DNA from: Nelumbo lutea
Lineage: Eukaryota; Streptophyta; Magnoliopsida; Proteales; Nelumbonaceae
NCBI GenBank assembly: GCA_022828595.1
Contig: JAKGHH010000003.1
Coordinates: forward strand, 104,989,583-105,053,582
Length of the DNA stretch: 64,000 nucleotides
Direction: 5' to 3'
The notes under the pieces are model-generated. The model worked only from the letters and a program-made list of their open reading frames with translations, was not told the origin of the DNA and made no database searches. A program made the translations under genes and the position numbers. Below are positions 22,098 to 35,800 of this stretch, in pieces; position 1 is the first letter of the stretch; every line of letters starts with the position of its first letter.

Positions 22098-22590
22098 ACT
22101 GTATCGGGTTGATCAAATTCATATCTCATGCTTGATCTAATTTGACCTAATTGATTGATTGATTGCATATTCTTATGTACCCGGTACTCTAACCTGAATC
22201 CGTTTTTTTTTTTTTTGCATTCGCAACGAAACTATGCTTTCTTTATATTGCAATATTTGCATAGACTTACATGCCTCAGTTCTTAATTATTTTGTACCTT
22301 CCAATATCAACCATCTCACCGTTAATTGTTAGTGTTTTACTTTTGAGTGATCAAATGAAAATAAATGGAGTGATCCCTTTAAGAAGAAAGGGAAATAATT
22401 CACTTCTTATTCGTCCAAGTAACTTGATAATGGGAGATATTTTAACATGCAACTAACTCTCCCAATGTGAGTTTGCCTTACATGTTGCAAGTTTAGAGCT
22501 TGGATAAAGGAGTGTTACGTCACATTGACAGTCGGACCAAAACATTTGCCAAAATCTTATAAATATGTATGGATGTATGGTGTTGATGAT

Positions 22591-22712
22591 ATGGGTGCAA
22601 CTTTTTCAGGTTAGGGTTGTGATTTTGTCAAAATTTTAATGGATCCAACCCAAAGCTCAAGCCTGAAATAGTATAAACTGTTAACTCGGGGCAATCCGAC
22701 TTGCACCCCTAT
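22591..22712. mobile_element. Tiny hAT-like MITE, 122 bp, perfect 8-bp duplication
   Basis: ATGGGTGCAACT and its near-inverse ACTTGCACCCCTAT bound a 122-bp insert. The flanks are identical 8-bp repeats, TTGATGAT, at 22583-22590 and 22713-22720. The length, ends and duplication size fit a hAT MITE. Confidence 0.75.
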
Positions 22713-22720
22713 TTGATGAT

Positions 22721-24392
22721 GGTAAAATTCTTTAGTTTGTAAGTAGGCAATTGTTATACGGAAGATACATTATAACAAGCCATTTATAAATATACCTTAT
22801 ACTCATATAACAACTGATCCAGTGAGTTAACATAATGTCACTGGGCAGTAGGCCCATACACTCTTAACTTATACTCATAACAAGCCGAAATGCCTGCTTT
22901 GAGATCATTCTTTTCACAAAAGAGATTGCCATTTGGGATATTTTCCAACCCATGCACACTCCTATATTGATTTACTATTTATATTATCTAATCTTAATAG
23001 ATTTGGTCCAACTTCTAATTCAAGATAACTGTTACATCCCTTAATTACAAAGCGACATGCATTTGTGCCCGTTACTTAAATGTTGTGATGGGATCTGCTC
23101 ACCAGAGAACGCTCTTCACAACGACCTCACAACATTTCACCGTGTATTAGGATCATTTCCCATTAATATATACACACACACACAAAGATGATGATAGTGA
23201 TAGTATTAATGTATTATTTTTTTTTTATAAATTTTGTGTAGTCTTTGTTTTTTTATTACTAATCAAATGCATATTGAAAATCCAAATCCGATTACATAAA
23301 CACATAATCCAAATATGTGATAATCGGATCGACTTTTGAAGTTTCAAGTATCGTTGATAGGCCTATTTGCTCGATAGATTATTCTTTTTGTAATATTTAA
23401 TTTTTTGGTGTATATTTTTTTGTTCACTTGTCAAAAAATGTAAAACTTAAATAGCGAGAATTGAATGAAATGAAAAGTGGTAGTTCAAATTACAATTTAA
23501 ACCTTATAATTAAATAGTGACTAAATTAAAAAAAATGAGTATTTTAGTCAAAAGAAAGAGGGCAATTTTAATCCAAAAAAGTTTCACATTGCATTCACAC
23601 TTTTATATATAATATAAAAAAGTAACCATTACCTATTTTGATTATATTAATAAAGTTGCACACTATTAGAGAGAGAAAAATAGAGACATTTGGATTTTCC
23701 AAGGCCTCTTATTTTACTGCATGTTATTGTTGAATTTAAAAAAGGCAATTAAGATAAAGAATGAAGGAGTAGTAATACAACATAATAAAGTCAAATATTA
23801 ATAAATTGAGGTTAAACAATCAAACATAAAACAACAAAAAAAAAATATTATTTTAAAAATCTACTAAACCTCCACTTAAAACTAATAAATATTAACAAAA
23901 CTTAGTAAAAAATTAAAAACACTAATAAAAATCAAACTCAATAAACACTAATAAAATTAAAAACATTTAAATTCCACTTAAAAGTCAAACTTAATAAACA
24001 CAAATAAAGATAATAAAGTTTAAGTACTATGGTTTTAGTAATGTTATGATTTAAATATGGAATTGATATATTGTAAATAGAACCCATATTTTAATGTTAT
24101 GTTTGTTTTATTTATTATTAATTTTTATTAGATAGCTTTGTATTAATATATTTTTAATTAATTAATAAATAATATTATTAAAATTAATAAATTTTATGAG
24201 TTGAGACCTTTATTGTGCATAGTGCCCATATTACACAAGAGACATATATAAGATAGAAGATTCATAAAATTTGTATAAAATAAAAAAAAATTATAAAAAA
24301 TTAAAATGTAGAACCCTTTTTTATCATTTATATGAAGAAGACAAGCTAAACAAGTTTGTATAAAAACCCGTAACGTGTGATACACAACATAC
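22721..24392. other. AT-rich intergenic DNA, nothing recognised
   Basis: Long runs of A and T and many TAATAAA-like words were seen, but no coding frame with family resemblance. A short (AC)n run lies at about 23171-23184. Confidence 0.6.
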
Positions 24393-24538
<146 letters not shown>

Positions 24539-25930
24539 GTTATATATAATTTGAAACCTAATAACTATAATTAATAAAAATTACTAAAGTTAATAAAGAT
24601 ATTAAAATTTAGTAAGATTTTATCTAGCAACTATTAAAAGTTTAGAAATTAATAAAAAATAGTATTAATTTTTACTTAAGGATGACCATTTTTAAGAGTT
24701 AGTATAATTATTATTAATAGGATAATTAAAATATTATTAATGATAAGATAATAATAAAATAACAGTACTATAATAAAATATTATCACAATAATAATAGCA
24801 AACAAAGATATATAATAATAATAATAATGTATAAATAAAATATTAATACAATATATTTTGGGGAGAAAAAATAGTTTTAGGTATAATAGTATTACTACTA
24901 ACTAAGTAATAAATAAATAATAAAATAAAATATTAATACTAGTAATTAAAAAATATTAATATAAATTGTTCATTATAAATAATAACATAATAATAAGTAT
25001 TAATAAAATAATAAAATGGTTAGTTGATAACAATTCAAACTCCTAATGAACCAAACAATAACAACTAGAATCCAATAATTATGTATACATATATATTATG
25101 CATAACTATATAAAGTTTATAACTGATAAATTTAATATTTTATATTTATATACATTTATTATACATATATGCTTTAAAAATAATTGATTTTTTCTAAAAT
25201 TTATTTATTTTTGTCATTTTAAACATAATAAGATGGTTATAGATTAAATGCAAAAATGATCTAAAACAATCAAATGCAAAATGTGAATTTATATTTCATA
25301 ATCAAATGCAGATGCGATGAAGATGCTGTTGGTTCAAATTTGAATTCAAACCATTTACAATCCTGTGTCTACATTGTGTGGGGTTGGTGTATATTTGAGC
25401 TAACTTAGAAGAAAATAGTTGCTTGAGCCCGAAAGTCTGTTGGTTTAACCAATTTTAGACTAAGTTATAAATAATCACTCATAAGCAGGAGTCTTAAGAC
25501 ATTTATAATTAGGTCTTTAATAATTTTAATATTTTAATTAAATTTTAAATAGAATTTAATTGGTTTATTTTATTAATTTTAATATGTATATATATATTTA
25601 CTTTTTATTATTATTTTATGAATTTCTTAATTTTTAATAGTTCTTAGATAAAAATTTGCTAAAATTTAATTTTATTTATTAGGTTTCAAATTTTAGTTTT
25701 ATGACAATTAACCAATTAATAAGATTTGAGTGTAAATAGGGATGACAACGGTCCCCATCCCATTGGGTACTCAACTTCCTTGATCCAATGAGATTGAAGA
25801 TGAATATTGCCTCGACAAATATAACAATCAATTTCCATTATTTTACTTTTCTTTTATAAATCTCATACATCGCACGGGTCCCCGCTATTAATAATATATA
25901 AGTGTTGTAGTGAGAGTAGATCTGAACTCT
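24539..25930. other. AT-rich intergenic DNA
   Basis: No gene was seen. AAT/TAA words continue for about 500 bp beyond the microsatellite. A possible hAT fragment, TAGGGATGACAACGGTCCCC at about 25737, has a GC-rich partner GGGTCCCCGCTA at about 25877 but no target duplication. Confidence 0.5.
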
Positions 25931-26189
25931 TAAATAGAGGTGTAAAGTGGGCCGTGTGGTTGGCGCAAAGTGTGGGCTATGCTATGCTGGCCCGCGGGCC
26001 ATGCCACCCTCCCAAGTGAAAATTTTGGGGGTCCATCCCACGGCCCAGGCCTGTGTGGGCCCGTGTCATGTAGTGTCGTGCCATGGGCCAGGCTGGCCCG
26101 TGGGCCAAGCCTTGGCCCAAGTTGTGCATGGACCGGGCCAATCCAGATTTGCTATGCACAAAGCGCGACTCGCACTAACCTAACAGTAC
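25931..26189. other. GC-rich island with GGCCCGTGGGCC motifs
   Basis: This is a sharp change from AT-rich DNA to a block full of GGCCC, GGGCC and CATGCC words, such as GGCCCGCGGGCCATGCC and GGCCCGTGGGCCAAGCC. The start AGAGGTGTAAAGTGGGCC resembles ends of small plant TIR elements, but no second end or duplication is clear. Confidence 0.45.
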
Positions 26190-26412
26190 CTGCAGCCGCA
26201 AACATCGAGAATAGCTTATATAATTCATGAGGAGATATTCTCAATGCACGGCTGAAACATTCTATGAAATTGGTGTCAGGCGCGCTCCAAGTAAATCTGA
26301 ATTCTCTGGTCCCCAAGGTCACTTTGAAGCCATTGGTCCACGTGTTATTACCAGATGCAACCGCAGGAACTGTAGGACCACAATAATTTATAATACTCTC
26401 TGGAACACCGTA
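26190..26412 (-). other. Possible minus-strand exon of an unrecognised gene
   Basis: From a stop at 26413-26415 the minus strand stays open for 74 codons to a good splice donor (GCTGCAG/GTACTG at 26190/26189). The translation looks protein-like: GPTVPAVASGNNTWTNGF, KVTLGTREFRFTWSAPD and FIECFSRALRISPHELYKLF. It lacks a start ATG near its beginning, so it would be an internal exon or a gene fragment. The family is not recognised. It lies within 300 bp of the CPA start on the other strand. Confidence 0.3.
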
Positions 26413-26419
26413 TTAAAAC

Positions 26420-26693
26420 TCTTACTCGAAGTGACGAGCAGAGTTCACACGAGTGCGCCACACAGATCACTCCGCCTGCTCGTTGCAATCTCATCCTCCC
26501 AATTTCTCATTCTCATTTCTCACTCCCACCAATCGAAATCATTTGAACTCTCAGATTCTCCCAACTTTACAGGTAATACGGAGTGCTCGTCCTGTCTGTG
26601 GGTAATACGATTACGCGTTTCACTTTCCAGTTTCTACGTGAGGAACACAGGTAGTGTCCCGAAGATCCCATCCCATCTGAGATCTCCTCAATC
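26420..26693 (+). promoter_or_regulatory. CPA 5' leader and proximal promoter
   Basis: This is the stretch directly before the CPA start codon. A possible TATA-like TTTATAATA lies at about 26388. It contains CT-rich DNA at about 26495-26565 that would suit a plant 5' UTR. No transcription start or intron in the UTR can be fixed, although CTTTACAG/GTAATACG at about 26567-26573 could be a splice boundary. Confidence 0.4.
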
Positions 26694-26811
26694 ATGTCTG
26701 AAGAAGATTCTCAGGAACCAGAATCAGAACTCACCGAGGAGCAGAAGACGGAGATTGCCAAATGGTTTTTGTTAAATTCTCCCTCCGGAGAAATCCAATA
26801 CGTCGCCAAAG
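26694..26811 (+). CDS. CPA: CPA exon 1
   Basis: ATG at 26694 opens MSEEDSQEPESELTEEQ, an acidic N-terminus as in plant homologues. The exon ends GCCAAAG/GTCTCG, splitting the Asp codon of YVAKD. Confidence 0.93.
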
Positions 26812-29800
26812 GTCTCGAATCTAACAATACTTCAAATTTACAATCTGTTTGTTTTGCGTCCGTCATTGTTGATAGTTCCTTCGATTTTTTCAGACATTCG
26901 ATCCGTTTTAATGGATGAAAATGTCTATAACATGGCGGTTTCAGAAGCATTTCCTCTTTACAACAAAACTCACATGATATCCCTTGAAATGCCCAACAGA
27001 AGTGGAGCTGTAAGCTTGGCAAATTATTATTTTATTGTTATTGATCGAGTTTAGTCTGCAACTGCATTTCTGTAGTTGTCTTATGCAGTTAATTGAGGTA
27101 GAATGCAGCTTGAAAGGAAAATTAGAGTTTCATTGTAGACTTAGAATTTATTTTATGAAAATCACACTTCGATAGCTAGATTAGATATTTGAACTTTCAG
27201 TGCATCTTGGTCGTTGTCCCTGAGCGTTTTGATGAGCGTGACTCGGCATTTACATGCAAGATATAAAATACCTTTCTATGATTTCATGCAAATTGGATGT
27301 GCCATTGGGGGGGGGATGTACATTTTTCAAAATTATATTCCCTGAGCGTTTGGAGCATGATAAATACTCAATAAATTTCCATTTCAGACTATTTTATGCT
27401 TAATATCACATTTATCTGAGGCTTCACTACCTTATATGTTACGTGTATCTTATCTCTATATATATCATATTATGCATTTAGGTGATTGTTACATCATTTG
27501 GCGAACTTAATGACAATGAGTATCTTGATCCCAGAACCGCCCAAGTTGCTAAAGTTAATCACATCAAACAGGTAAATATCTACTTTATCCAAGAAAGTTG
27601 CATTCTGCTTTTGTTTGTTTGTCTTAAGAATGGTTGCTATGGAGCAATTTTCTTGGACAAAACTTGGAGGGATTGTTTTTTTGAATTTTATCTGTAAACT
27701 TGGATTATTTCACCTGGGAAGACTTCTTTTTTCATCCATTACTGGTCCACTGCTTATTGATCAATCCAACAAATGGTTTTCTAATAAATGTAGCATTAGA
27801 TAGTTAGATACTCATTTTATGATTCTGTTAACACATTCTGTGATTCTATTCTTTTAGTTGTTATTCCATTACCTTTATTCTTCTTACCCCTGTAGATTGC
27901 CATCTAGATCTGAGTGAAAAATAATGAAGTTTTCCATGGAAGATAAGCCTTCTTTAGACAAGAATCAAAACTGCAAAATGTAGGAATAGTACAGTAAAAC
28001 ATCATGATATGAAGGAATATCATAAATATAGCTAATTGATGGTGTTGATTACTGCAGCTTGAACTATTTTTCTTATACAGGCTTTGTTTAAGGCTAAAAA
28101 GAAGAGAAAACCTGCCAATGACCTGGTGGTTGAGATGATCATGCAGCATTACTTTACTCCCACAGTGGGGACACAATTTCAAATTTGTGGAATTGCAGGC
28201 TCTTTGTGCTATGGACAGTGAGCCCTACGTTCACCCTCCCCCATCCCCACCCCCTTTGCCCCTATAACTTGCATTAATTGACTGACCCCAGCTGTTCAAG
28301 TACCAGGAGAAAGGAAGGAAAAAATGAACCCATAAAAAGATGAGAATATATATGTAGGATCCCCACCCATCCACATGCAAGAAGAAAAAACCCAAATAAT
28401 GATAAAATTCCTTTTCTTTTACTCTTTCTCTGTTTTAATCAATAGTCATGGATGCATCTTTCTTCTATTTTCTTTTTATTTTGCTTTTTTGGGGTTTAAT
28501 TTCAAGTAGTTAGACAATAAATTTGCTTAATTCAGGCTTGTACAGACGTGAGACCAGCTACTGATGAGGAGCTTCCATCCTTCTATATTGAGCAGTTTCG
28601 GTATGTTATTATACATTAATTATGTAACAAATTCTTCCATATTAATAGATTGGAAAAATTTTATCAAGTGGTTCTCTGTTTTATTCTATTGCTCAAGAAT
28701 ATAATTAATTGAAAACAAATACTCCCAATTCTTTTGGTGTTTGTTGAGAATGTGTATTGTGAGCAGGGGCCTTTTGGGTTTTTAATATTTTTCTTGTATA
28801 TGGGTGCCTTCTTAGGGGAATTTGTGTAATTTTACCAGACAATATAAAGTGCCTTTTTGGGGTGTGAATAGTAACTCACCCTACTCTTTCAAAGACAGTA
28901 TGAAGTGCCTTCTTCTTCTTCTTGTAAGAGTTTCCTCTACTGACCCTTGAACCCAATAAGACTTGCTGACCTCAGACCATTGACAGATGATGTCAGTAGT
29001 CTGTACAAGTGCCGACGGGAACCATTGAAACTGGTTCAGTTTTGTGTGCCTTGTTTTTAGAGAGTTTTTGGTATGATTCTCGTCGCCAATTGATGCTTCC
29101 TTGATTTTTCCCAGATTTTTCAATTAGAAATTATAGAAAGCTAGAGGTTCGATGTATGGACCTTTTCCTCCCCATTTGAGGTGTTTCTTGCTTGAGACCT
29201 TTTACTCTTAGGTTGTTTTTCTTTTCTAGAGTTATTGGAGATTTTTTTTTGGGATATTGGAGTGCTGAACTGTGTTAGTGGGTCTAATGTATGTGCTGGT
29301 TGGATATTGGAGTGCTGTAGGGCTGTTGTGTAGCTTGACCAAAGATGTGAATCAGTCCTCTAATATCAAGATTAAAACTTAGTGATTAGCAGAATAAAAC
29401 AGGTCTGAATAACAGTATAAGAGAGGAAGATGGCGAAGAGAAGAGGTAAGAGAAGAAGAAGTTGAATTAGTCACCCTTCTCCTCTAACCCTATTTTTTAT
29501 TAATATCTAAAAAATTGATGATGACAAGTATACCCTTAAGTGGGCGGCCAACTTGGCAGTTACATAAAGAAAATAAAATAAGAACAAATAACATGCCCAT
29601 TAAGTGAGGCCCATCAACATAAAATAAAAGGTAAAATAAAGGATATCACACGAAAGGCTGTTAGGGCCCATTCGGCCCAGTCTCTTTACACTCTCCCTCA
29701 AGTTGAGCATAGATGTCAATCATGCCCAACTTGCTTATATAGTGTGTCAATTTCCCCCTGGGAACTTCTTTGGTCAAAATATCAGCCAGTTGCTCTTCTG

Positions 29801-32800
29801 ATGTGATAAATGGTAAACAAACTTCTCCTGAAGAGACTCTTTTCCTTATGAAATGCCTATCAACCTCAATGTGCTTAGTTCTGTCATGTTGAACAGGATT
29901 TATGTGCAATGTTGATAGCGGCTTGGTTGTTACAATAGAGCATCATTGGTTTCTCGTAGTCCACCCTCAATTCCTCTAGAAGGATTGTAGCCATAGTAAT
30001 TCTGACACACCATGAGCCATTGCCCTGTATTCTGCTTCAGCTGAGGATCTAGCAACTACTAATTGTTTCTTACTCCTCCAAGACACAATATTCCCAGCAA
30101 CCAGAGCACAATAACCAGAGGTGGACCTTCTGTCATCAATACTTCCTGCCCAATCTGCATCAGTAAAGGCTTCCAGCTTCATGTGACCATGCTTAGCAAA
30201 TAGAATACCTTTCCCTGGAGTACCTTTCAAGTAGCACAGAACCCTCTCTGCAGCAACTAGATGAGTATCTCTGGGAGAATGCATAAACTGGCTGATAACA
30301 CTTACTGCATAGGAAATATCTGGCCGAGTCATGCAAAGATATAACAACTTCTCAAGCAGTCTCTGAAACACTCCCTTGTCAGACAAATGTTCACCATCTG
30401 TGGCAGAAAGCTTATGATTAGGATCAATGGGAGTGGAGATGGGTTTAGCTCCAAGTTTACCAGTTTCAGCAAGAAGATCAAGGACATATTTGCGCTGAGA
30501 TATGAATATACCATCCTTAGATCAAGCAACTTCAATGCCCAGGAAATACCAAAGATCTCCCAAATCTTTGATTTCAAATTCAGAGTTAAGAAACACTTTT
30601 AGTTTACTGGCCTCTTCAATGTCATTACCCGTGACCACAAGATCATCAACATAAACAATCAAGAAGGTCACCAAAGAATCATTTCTCTTCAAGAACAGTG
30701 TATGATCAGATTGTGTTTGAATGTAGCCAAAGGAGACAAGAGCAGTCCGAAATCTCTCAAACCAAGCCTGAGGAAATTGTTTGAGACCATAAAGGGATTT
30801 GTGTAGTTTATACACCTTGCCTTTCATTTCTTTCCCATACACTCCTGGAGGTAGAGACATATAGACCTCTTCATGCAGTTCTCCATTCAAGAAGGCATTT
30901 TTAACATCAAACTGGTGTGGGGGCCAATCAAAAGTAGTTGCTAGAGAAAGTAAAACCCTGACTGAAGTCATCTTAGCTACAGGAGTAAATGTCTCAAGAT
31001 AGTTAATGCCATACATTTGGGTGTAACCCATATCAACCAACCGAGCCTTAAACCTCTCAACATAGCCATCATAGTGATATTTAATAGTAAACACCCATTT
31101 ACAACCCATTGGTTCCTTCCCTTTCGGCAAGTCCACAATATCCCAGGTATGATTCTTATGCAATGCATCAAGTTCGGTCATCATAGCATCCCTCCATTCA
31201 GCTTGAGATAAAGCTTCTGGTACAGACCTGGGTATCACATGGGAAGAAATAGAGGCAAGAAAAGAGTAATAGGAAGGGGAGAGAAGGCTGTAAGATAAGT
31301 GTTTGGAGATACAATGGGCTGTACACTTCCGCTTGCCCTTGTGAAGAGCAATAGGAAGGTCAAGGTCTGGAACAGTTAGAGATGGGTCAGTAGAGGGCTG
31401 ATCTGTTTCCTCAGGAATGATGGGAGTGGCAAGATGCTCTTTTGAAGGAGTGGAAACAACTTGCACATGTCTAAATCTCTGCCTTTGGTACCACCTCTGG
31501 AGAGCAGGAGCAAAAGCAGGAGGGGGAGCAGGGACATCAGGGGTAGGTCCAGTGGAAGAGGTGGACACCCCATGATCGGACTCACAAGGGATGGGAAGAG
31601 GAATAGCTGGAGACATAGCAAAATACTCATCAGATTTCTCCCCCTTAGGAGGAATACTAAAGAAGGGAGTCAACTCTGCAAAGGTGACATCCCGAGATAC
31701 AAAGTGGGTGCCACGAACTGGATCAAAATAACAATAACCCTTCTGTGTGGAAGCATATCCCAGAAATACGCACTTATGAGCCTTAGGTTCAAACTTATGC
31801 CTTTGGTGACTATGAATATGCACATAGCAAGTACACCCAAACACACGGAGAGGAAGAGAAAAGAGATCCTCATCCGGGAAGAGAAGACTAAAGGGGGTTT
31901 TAAATCCAAGGACCCAGGAGGGCATACGATTGATCAGAAAGGTAGCAGTAAGAATAACATCTCTCCAAAACTTTATAGGAACATGGGATGCAAATAAGAG
32001 GGTTCTGGCAACCTCAACCACATGCCTGTTTTTTCATTCCGCCACCCTGTTTTGTTGTGGAGTGTAGGAACATGAACTTTGGTGAATAACCCCAAAAGTT
32101 TCAAGATAGGTGGAGAGGGTTCTCTCAAAATACTCCTTAGCATCGTCAGAGCGGAATATTTTGATACGGGTATTAAATTGGGTGAGGATTAGTTCATGAA
32201 AATTTTTCACAATAGTTGGTACTTCATCCCTGGATTTCATGAGATAAATCCAAGTGTAACGTGAATAATCATCAATAAAAAGGATAAAGTACCTGTAACC
32301 CCCCATGGTTGGCATGTGATATGGCCCCCACACATCAGGGTGAACAATATGGAAAGGAGAAAATGATCTTTTATTGCTAATTGAATAGGAATGTCTACAA
32401 TGTTTTGCCAGCTCACATGATTCACAATGAATACTTGATAAAGACACTCCTTTAAACATATCTAGGAACAGATGACTCAAAACAGAAAAGGACAAGTGAC
32501 CAAACTGAAAATGACATAATAAAATTTTGTTAACGGACTTTGACACGACTGACTCTAAGGCAACTCCATGAGGTGGTCCCAAAGCATGATCTGGTGTGTC
32601 CAGCAAGTATATTCCGTTCGCCTCATGGCCACTCCCAATCATCCTCTGAGACTACAGGTCCTGAAAAACACAATGAGTGGGAAAGAAGGTTATGCTGCAA
32701 TTCATTGACTTTGTTAAGCTACTAATATATAAGAGGTTTGTGTTAAGCTTAGGGACATGAAGAACAGAAGATAAGAACAGAGTGTCAGAGGTCTTTATAT

Positions 32801-35800
32801 CACCTTTACCAGAGATGGGGGCAAGGGACCCATCGACAAGGTATATTTTCTCTTTCCCAGAGAGGAGGTGATATGAGCAAAACAAGTTAGATAGGCTGGT
32901 CATATGGTCTGATGCACCGGAATCAATAATCCAAGGGATTTTATGATTACTTGAAGCTGAAGCATGATTCGTAGAAGCACGAGTACCTGAGTGAGCAAAA
33001 GCCGATGAAGATGATGTACTGGTGGAAGGGTGAGTCGAAGAAACCGTAGCTTCCAGGTGATTTAGGAGCCTTCCATACTTCTCAAAATCTAGCTTCATTG
33101 CAGCCAACTGCTCAATAGTGGATTTTTCTTCACTTTCCTTACTTCCCCCTTTAGGCACTTTAGTAGCATTAGCAGTCTTGGATTTTCCCACCTGACTGCC
33201 CTTCTTAAGGTTATTATTGTTCTTGAACCTATCAGGAAGAAGTTCAGGATGAAGCTTCCAGCAGGTGTCCTTTGTATGCCGTGGTTTCTTGCAATATTCA
33301 CACACCTGCTCTCTTTTCTCAGTAGGGCCCTTCGGTTTCATTCCCGCATGTGCAAAATGGACTCTGCAACTGCACCTGCCGCCTACTCTCCTCACTACTT
33401 ATCATATCATATGCCTGTGAAAGAGTAACCTCATCCCTGGTCAAAATGTTCTATTTGATAATATCAAACTCAGGGTTGAGTCCAGTGAGAAACTCAAACA
33501 CCCTATTTCTCTCCACTAGCTTTCTATACATTTCAGCATCCTTTTTACTCTCCCATACCACTGTCTCCATAACATCAATTTCTTGCCATAGGGATTTTAG
33601 TATAGAGTAGTAGATTACCACACTCTTCTCCCCCTGTCTCAGGTTCTTTACATCACTTTTTAATTTGTATGCTCTGGCTACATTCAATTTCTGTGAATAG
33701 GTCTCAGTTACACTGTTCCATATCTCCTTAGCTGAAGACATCCAGAGATAGTACTGGCTTATATGGGGTTGCATAGAGTTGACTAACCATCCTATAACAG
33801 TATAGTTCTCTTGCATCCATCTTTCAAATTCAGGGTCTGTCTCTTCGGGTTTTACCTTGCTGCTTGTGAGATACCCGAGTTTTCCTCTACTACAAACATA
33901 GATTTTTATAGACTATGCCCAAGCAAGATAGTTCGTCCCATCTAGCTTAATTGTGGTAACACCAGTCAAAACGGAATCTACTGAAACAGGTCCAGAAACT
34001 GGCACCTGCTTGAACTCACTTCCATATGCCTCCATTAATCAAACGGAAATCAAAGAACAAAAAATTTTGACTTTGTAAACTTACTTGAAGTCAAACCAGA
34101 ACTTGGGTGCTTGAAAAACTAGGGTTTTGCTCCGTCCAACAGATGAGAGGAAGAGAGAAGACACTGCCGCACCTACCAAACTAACACAAACTCTTCCAAG
34201 CCAGAACCGCCCTCCTTTAGCAGTCACAAGACACCTTCCAAGCATAGAGCGCCACACCCAGGCTTCACCTTTCCTGGTAACCTTGAAACTCTCTAGTCAG
34301 CTAGGGTTTTGGGCAGCAGCAGAACAACATCACTTCTTGGCAAAATCTGGCCATAACTAAACTCTCCAAACCCTTCTACCAACTAGGCAAGTGATTCTCT
34401 TTTCTATAGAGAACCTATCTCTCCATACACTCTCTTGATTTTAGAGTGTACAAGAACAAAGAAAAAAAGGAAGAGGAACTGAACCTGCTCTGATACCAAG
34501 ATGTGAATCAGTCCTCTAATATCAAAATTAAAACTTAGTGATTAGCAGAATAAAACAGGTCTGAATAATAGTATAAGAGAGGAAGATGGCGAAGAGAAGA
34601 TGTAAGAGAAGAAGAAGTCGAATTAATCACCCTTCTCCTTTAACCCTATTTTTTATTAATCTCTAAAAAATTGATGATGACAAGTATACCCTTAAGTGGG
34701 CGGCCAGCTTGGCAGTTGCGTAAAGAAAATAAAATAAGAACAAATAACAGGCCCATTAAGTGAGGCCCATCAACATAAAATAAAAGGTAAAATAAAGGAT
34801 ATCACACGAAAGGCTGTTAGGGCCCATTCGGCCCAGTCTCTTTACAACCATGACAAATGGAATCATCTAATATAAATTGCTTCTAGAGTGCTCCTAGTTA
34901 ATGCATATATTTCTAATGGTATGATCCCCATTGTAAAACTTGATGGAACCAATTTTCTAGAATTGTCCCAGTCTGCTAAGCTTACCATCGAAGGAAGAGG
35001 TAAGCTAGGGTTCATTATAGGCAAGGAAGTGAAACCGAAATCTGATGATCTCAAGTTTGTCAAGTGAGAACAAGATAATTATCTGGTTATGTCACGGCTG
35101 GTCTATTCAATGCAATCGCATATTGCTTGTAACTATATGTTTCTCCCCAGTCCCCACTACCAAGGACATTTAGGATCATGTTACCGCTACGTATTGCCAT
35201 GTAATGAACATGCTCGAGTCTACCAACTTCAAAAAGAAGCTTGCAATATGTGTAAAGGGGAGAGGACAATGGCTATGTACTTCTCTTCCTTACAATCCCT
35301 TTGAAAAGAAATGTATCATTTAGACTCCTTGGAATGGAAGAATCCTAAGAATGACAAATAGTACAAAAAATACATTGAGAAGAATAAAGTTTTTCACTTC
35401 TTGGCAGGTTTGAATGTAGAGTGATTTTACTTGGAAGCATATCTTGAGTACGGATATTGTTTCTCTTGCCATAGAATACTCCTTGGTGCAGGGAGAGGAG
35501 AGTAGGAGGGCTGCCATGACGCAAATTGCAATCGGCGAACTTTCTACTTACATGTTTGCTAAACCCAAGCAAAGTGTTAACAAATAGGGTGTAAATGAGA
35601 AGACTGATGAAGTGTCTGAGTGAATATTGCAAGAAATCAAAACACACTAAGGACTGATGTTGGAAGCTGAACCCCCCGTTTAAAGCTTGAGATGTTTAAA
35701 ACAACTAAGAAAGGAAATGCTCATCTTGCTACTGGGGGAGTTGATTGTCTATCTCCTTGTGTTTAGGCTCCTTCACATGATTCTTGTGATGTGATGGAGA

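Larger units (their letters stand above)
29343..34846 (-). mobile_element. Near-complete Ty1/Copia element (Copia-A) in CPA intron 4
   Basis: Two 345-348-bp LTRs in minus orientation lie at 29343-29690 and 34499-34846. The iMet primer-binding site (TGGTATCAGAGC, minus strand) lies next to the right LTR, and a polypurine tract (reverse of CTCTCCCTCAAGTTGAGC) next to the left LTR. The flanks ACCAA (29338-29342) and ACCAT (34847-34851) fit a 5-bp duplication with one change. Gag-pol runs from about 34035 down to about 29661. Only a few stops and frameshifts break it and the LTRs are almost identical, so this is the youngest-looking full element in the window. It lies antisense to CPA. Confidence 0.93.

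Noticed and set aside
26227..26775. 182-codon frame overlapping the CPA start
   Set aside because: It runs through the CPA 5' region in another frame and has no recognisable domain; the CPA frame from 26694 is clearly the real one.
28740..29337. Possible solo LTR beginning TGTTGAGAATGTGTATTGTG
   Set aside because: No matching end or target duplication was found, and no second copy lies in the window.
31461..31997. 178-codon plus-strand frame in Copia-A
   Set aside because: It is the antisense shadow of the integrase and linker coding strand.
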